Shown: piece by piece, positions 61,245 to 64,000 of the stretch
Numbering within the stretch: position 1 is the stretch's first letter
Layout of the letters: every line of letters starts with the position of its first letter
Origin: an uncultured Phaeodactylibacter sp.
Lineage (GTDB): Bacteria; Bacteroidota; Bacteroidia; Chitinophagales; Saprospiraceae
Length of the DNA: 64,000 nt
Assembly (NCBI GenBank): GCA_913057245.1
Contig: CAJXNH010000015.1
Location: 25,189 to 89,188 of the forward strand
Reading direction: 5' to 3'
The notes under the pieces: model-generated
The model's input: only the letters and a program-made list of their open reading frames with translations
Database searches by the model: none
What the model was told of the DNA's origin: nothing
Translations under genes and position numbers: made by a program

Positions 61245-61931
61245 TTAAAATTCAAACTTATAGCCAATCCCCTTAATGGTTTTGATGTAGTGGTCTCCGA
61301 TTTTTTCCCGGAGTTTCCGGATGTGCACATCAATTGTACGGTTACCGACGATGACGTCTGTACCCCACACCTTATTGAAGATTTCCTCTCTGGAAAAGAC
61401 TTTTCCGGGTTTGGATACAAGCAGGAAGAGCAGCTCGAATTCCTTTTTAGCCAGTTCTATAACTTCTTCTCCTTTGGTGACCGTGACCCGGTCCCGGTCG
61501 ATGATGAGATCGCCGATAGACAGGGTGTTCGGTTCCTCCTGTTCTTCCTCCCAGCGTTCGGATCGCCGGAGCAGTGCTTTGATCCGGCTGAGAAATACCC
61601 TGGGACGGATGGGTTTGGTGATGTAGTCGTCGCCACCCACATCAAGGGCTGCAATTTGGGAGTAATCCTCCTCCCTTGCAGTCAGGAAGGTGACCAGGGT
61701 ATTTTCAAATCCTGGTTTACTACGCAATTGCCGGCAGACTTCCACGCCGTCCATTTTTGGCATCATGATATCCAGGATGATCAGGCGGGGTTTGACTTGT
61801 TCGGCAGTCTTGATCCCATCTTCTCCATTGGATGCGGTAAAGACTTCAAATCCTTCCTTAACCAGATTATACCGGATAAAATCAAGTATATCTGGTTCAT
61901 CATCTACGATGAGAATTTTGACAGGGTCCAT
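61245..61931 (-). CDS. OmpR/PhoB-family response regulator
   Basis: A 228-residue two-domain regulator. The receiver has D-D (11-12 region), phospho-acceptor Asp 54 in L-D-I-M-M-P, and K in Y-I-T-K-P. The C-terminal winged helix (R-T-I-D-V-H-I-R-K-L-R-E-K-I and G-I-G-Y-K-F) is of the Trans_reg_C type. First gene of the pair with the PhoR-like kinase. A minus-strand TAACTTTG box at 61988-61995 may be its -7 promoter element. Targets unknown; no phosphate-transport gene adjoins. Confidence 0.94.
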   Translation of the reverse strand: MDPVKILIVDDEPDILDFIRYNLVKEGFEVFTASNGEDGIKTAEQVKPRLIILDIMMPKMDGVEVCRQLRSKPGFENTLVTFLTAREEDYSQIAALDVGGDDYITKPIRPRVFLSRIKALLRRSERWEEEQEEPNTLSIGDLIIDRDRVTVTKGEEVIELAKKEFELLFLLVSKPGKVFSREEIFNKVWGTDVIVGNRTIDVHIRKLREKIGDHYIKTIKGIGYKFEF

Positions 61932-61987
61932 CTGTGTGAGGATTGGTTGAAAAAGGGGCTATAACAATAGCCTAAGTCGCATGCCGT

Positions 61988-61995
61988 CAAAGTTA
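61988..61995 (-). promoter_or_regulatory. Possible -7 box of the response-regulator gene
   Basis: Reads TAACTTTG on the minus strand, 57 bp upstream of the ATG; no clear -33 partner. Confidence 0.3.
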
Positions 61996-62054
61996 ACGGC
62001 TTCACGAGGCGGATTCAGCGAAAGGGGCATTAAGTATATGTTAAGAAATGCCGG

Positions 62055-62408
62055 TCAATCCCGCTCCTCCGGGTCTTTGGACCGGGCGTTGAGCTTTTCC
62101 ACGCGCTCCATTACCTTATCATAGAGGGCCTTCATTTCTTCTGGTTTTTTCCGCAGGGCCTCCAGGGTTTGCTGCATTTCTACCGAGTCTAGACCATGTA
62201 TGGTATAGATTTGCTGGTAATACGCCTGAGACATGCTGTCCTTGGTTTGCCCTCTCAGGGCTTGCAAGGCTGCTTCGGCAATATGCACATCTGCAAGCAC
62301 ATTGATCAATTGCTCTTCTGGAATACGGGGTTTTTCCTCCGGTGTTTCACAGCCGCAAAAAAATAAGTTAAGGCAGCAGGTAAGCAGGAGCATGGTGGCG
62401 TATCGCAT
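62055..62408 (-). CDS. DUF4296 lipoprotein
   Basis: A 117-residue protein with a lipobox (N-L-F-F-C-G-C-E) and a helical body (L-A-D-V-H-I-A-E-A-A-L ... Y-Q-Q-I-Y-T-I-H-G-L-D) typical of DUF4296, a family restricted to Bacteroidota. Function unknown; probably a periplasmic-face anchored lipoprotein. Its start shares one base with the stop of the upstream sixA-like gene. Confidence 0.83.
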   Translation of the reverse strand: MRYATMLLLTCCLNLFFCGCETPEEKPRIPEEQLINVLADVHIAEAALQALRGQTKDSMSQAYYQQIYTIHGLDSVEMQQTLEALRKKPEEMKALYDKVMERVEKLNARSKDPEERD

Positions 62409-62905
62409 CAGGAGAAATACTGTTTAGGGTAATGAAATTCGCTCAGGCGGCCGGTTTGGGCAGTAAATGCAGCCCAGTCGTCCACCTCCGCATCTACTCT
62501 AAACGTCCCGCAGGTTGGAATATTGGGAATAAAGGTTTCGGCAAAGGAATTGGCAAGGGTGGTCCAGGTAGGGTTGTGCCCGAAAAGGTACACCACTTTC
62601 CATACCGGATCAAACTTTTCGATCAGCCGCAAAATATCCTCCGGGAATGCTTCGTAAATGAGCGGCTCTTCCTGTATTTCCGTTTCGGGGTATTGCAGGG
62701 CGTTTGCGAAATATTTTGCCGTGGTGCGGGCACGCACCGCCGGGCTGCTGATGATACGGTCCGGTGCTAAGCCTTTGGCATGCAGTAGCTTGCCCATGAA
62801 TGGTGCATCACGCAGCCCCCGCTTATTCAGCGGCCTCTGGAAGTCTCTTAAGCTGGCATCCTCCCAACTGGATTTGGCGTGCCTGACAAAGCAAATGGTC
62901 TTCAT
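62408..62905 (-). CDS. SixA-like histidine phosphatase
   Basis: A 165-residue histidine-phosphatase-superfamily protein. The phosphohistidine motif V-R-H-A-K-S-S places the nucleophile at His 9, followed by R-P-L-N-K-R-G; the second His is in F-G-H-N-P-T. It resembles SixA, which removes phosphate from histidine-phosphotransfer or PTS-type proteins. First gene of a two-gene unit with the DUF4296 lipoprotein. Confidence 0.88.
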   Translation of the reverse strand: MKTICFVRHAKSSWEDASLRDFQRPLNKRGLRDAPFMGKLLHAKGLAPDRIISSPAVRARTTAKYFANALQYPETEIQEEPLIYEAFPEDILRLIEKFDPVWKVVYLFGHNPTWTTLANSFAETFIPNIPTCGTFRVDAEVDDWAAFTAQTGRLSEFHYPKQYFS

Positions 62906-63108
62906 AGTTAAATGTGCGGATCAGAGGCAGCCCGTTTGCAGGCTCCTCAGGGTTATGCAGACGGGAAATATAAGGCTTTTTGCAAAAGAATAAATCGTTT
63001 ACAGCTGCAATGTCGACTGGTAGATTTTGGAGGCGGTAGGAGTGGGGAATTTAGAGGCAGAATCTGAGGATTCGACTTTTTTCGGTTTATTTGCATAAAA
63101 AAACAGGC

Positions 63109-63900
63109 ATGCATTTCAAGGATAAAGTAATTTGGATTACGGGGGCTTCTTCCGGGATAGGTGAGCATTTGGCTTATGCCTTTGCAGCGCACGGAGCGGA
63201 CCTGGTGTTGTCGGCCCGTAACGAACAGGAATTGCAGCGTGTGCAGCAAAATTGCCCGCGTAGCAGCCGGGTATTGCTCCTGCCGATGGATGTCACACAA
63301 TACGATAAAGTTTCAGGTATTACCGCCCGGGCGATCAACCACTTTGGTAAGATTGATGTGCTGGTCAATAACGCAGGGATTTCTCAGCGTTCCCTGGTAG
63401 CGGATACCGATTTATCTGTGGACCAGAAGATTATGGATGTCAACTTCATCGGTACGGTGGCGGTAACCAAGGCGGTGTTGCCATACATGTTGCGCCGCAA
63501 GCAGGGGCAAATTGTTGCCATAAGTAGTGTGATGGGGAAAATCGGTACACCGAGAAGGTCCGCTTATGCAGCGTCCAAGCACGCATTGCACGGGTTCTTT
63601 GACTGCCTCAGGGCTGAAGTCTATGAGAAAAACATTGGGGTGACCCTGATCTGCCCGGGCTACGTGCATACCAATGTCAGCATCAATGCGCTGACCGGTG
63701 ATGGTTCTCCCAATAACAAGATGGCACAAACGACTAAGCAGGGGCTGGAGCCCAATGATTTTGCCCGCAAAGCCCTACGGGCGATTTACAAAAAGAAAGA
63801 AGAAGCTTATATCGGTGGCAAAGAAATTATGGGTATTTACCTGAAGCGTTTTCTGCCCGGTGTGCTGTCCCGTGTGGTACGGGGCATGGATGTAAACTAG
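63109..63900 (+). CDS. SDR-family oxidoreductase ending inside a MITE
   Basis: About 263 residues from ATG 63109. T-G-A-S-S-G-I-G at 11-18, N-N-A-G at 87-90, Ser about 140, and Tyr 153/Lys 157 in Y-A-A-S-K form the full SDR active site, with a C-terminal hydrophobic/basic tail like the DHRS7/short-chain membrane-associated members. The TAG stop at 63898-63900 is part of the CTAG that begins the MITE copy, so the natural C terminus may have been altered by the insertion. Substrate unknown. Confidence 0.85.
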   Translation: MHFKDKVIWITGASSGIGEHLAYAFAAHGADLVLSARNEQELQRVQQNCPRSSRVLLLPMDVTQYDKVSGITARAINHFGKIDVLVNNAGISQRSLVADTDLSVDQKIMDVNFIGTVAVTKAVLPYMLRRKQGQIVAISSVMGKIGTPRRSAYAASKHALHGFFDCLRAEVYEKNIGVTLICPGYVHTNVSINALTGDGSPNNKMAQTTKQGLEPNDFARKALRAIYKKKEEAYIGGKEIMGIYLKRFLPGVLSRVVRGMDVN

Positions 63901-64000
63901 TGGTCTGTCAAGGCTAAAACTAAGGGTTGCCTGCGGCGACTTTTGAGGCTACTCTTCGTTGGATAACCCCTTACGTAGCGCTGCTATGCGCGGGAACATC
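63897..64000 (+). mobile_element. MITE, second copy, truncated by the window edge
   Basis: Starts with the same CTAGTGGTCTGTCAAG end and is identical to 42613-42716 for all 104 visible bases, in the same orientation. The right end lies beyond the window. Identity over its whole visible length implies recent movement or ongoing homogenisation. Confidence 0.85.

Overview
The window (about 64 kb, G+C roughly 50-55% by eye) is ordinary chromosome of a Bacteroidota bacterium, most likely a marine Saprospiria/Lewinella-type organism. The evidence is consistent: five secreted proteins end in type IX secretion (T9SS) sorting domains (four type A, one gliding-type B), there is a SusC/SusD pair, promoters of the TTG-N19..21-TAnnTTTG type sit in front of both tRNA genes, and several families are typical of this phylum (DUF3822, DUF4296, WbqC, bactofilin, class II NrdJ, an insert-rich signal peptidase I). 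Species assignment is inference.

Layout. 0-10 kb: tail of a UbiA prenyltransferase, maf, a dynamin-like GTPase with WbqC, a polytopic membrane protein, an unlisted 43-residue membrane protein on the opposite strand, glmM (TTG start), two tandem class V PLP enzymes, and a SPOR-type lipoprotein. 10-13.3 kb: tRNA-Val, a DUF2905 protein and nrdJ behind a hairpin-rich leader. 13.3-15 kb: a scar region with an orphan 3' gene fragment converging on a decayed hybrid sensor that has lost its kinase core and carries an early stop. 15-21 kb: a T9SS M4 metalloprotease and a T9SS lysyl oxidase with the animal-type copper and quinone-cofactor residues. 21-25.3 kb: initiator tRNA, a 215-bp inverted-repeat element, a threonine-synthase-like/amidinotransferase pair and a lineage protein. 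25.5-32.3 kb: two T9SS surface proteins and rarA, separated by a 470-bp array of three motif-plus-terminator units. 32.3-37.3 kb: an ECF sigma / membrane anti-sigma-like beta-barrel / lipoprotein operon, then a ZU5-like protein and an AlkD-type glycosylase. 37.3-41.4 kb (minus): lepB, an AspT/YidE-type transporter and an SDR. 41.7-50.8 kb: DUF697-like protein, a 169-bp MITE, tsaD, bactofilin, DUF3822-rsmD, argS, glnS. 50.8-60.1 kb: zinc-ribbon protein, SLC13 transporter, SusC-SusD, and a large T9SS type B protein. 60.1-64 kb: PhoR/PhoB-like two-component pair, DUF4296 lipoprotein, SixA phosphatase, SDR, and a second, identical copy of the MITE that runs off the window.

The functional themes are housekeeping (tRNA charging and modification, cell-wall precursor supply, signal peptidase, replication-fork rescue) mixed with envelope and secretion biology. 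The most interesting signals outside ordinary genes are the two-copy MITE with CTAG ends, the tandem motif/terminator array at 28.26-28.73 kb, the structured nrdJ leader, the gene-decay scar at 13.3-15 kb, and the bacterial lysyl oxidase. No CRISPR array, rRNA, intact IS or prophage was seen.
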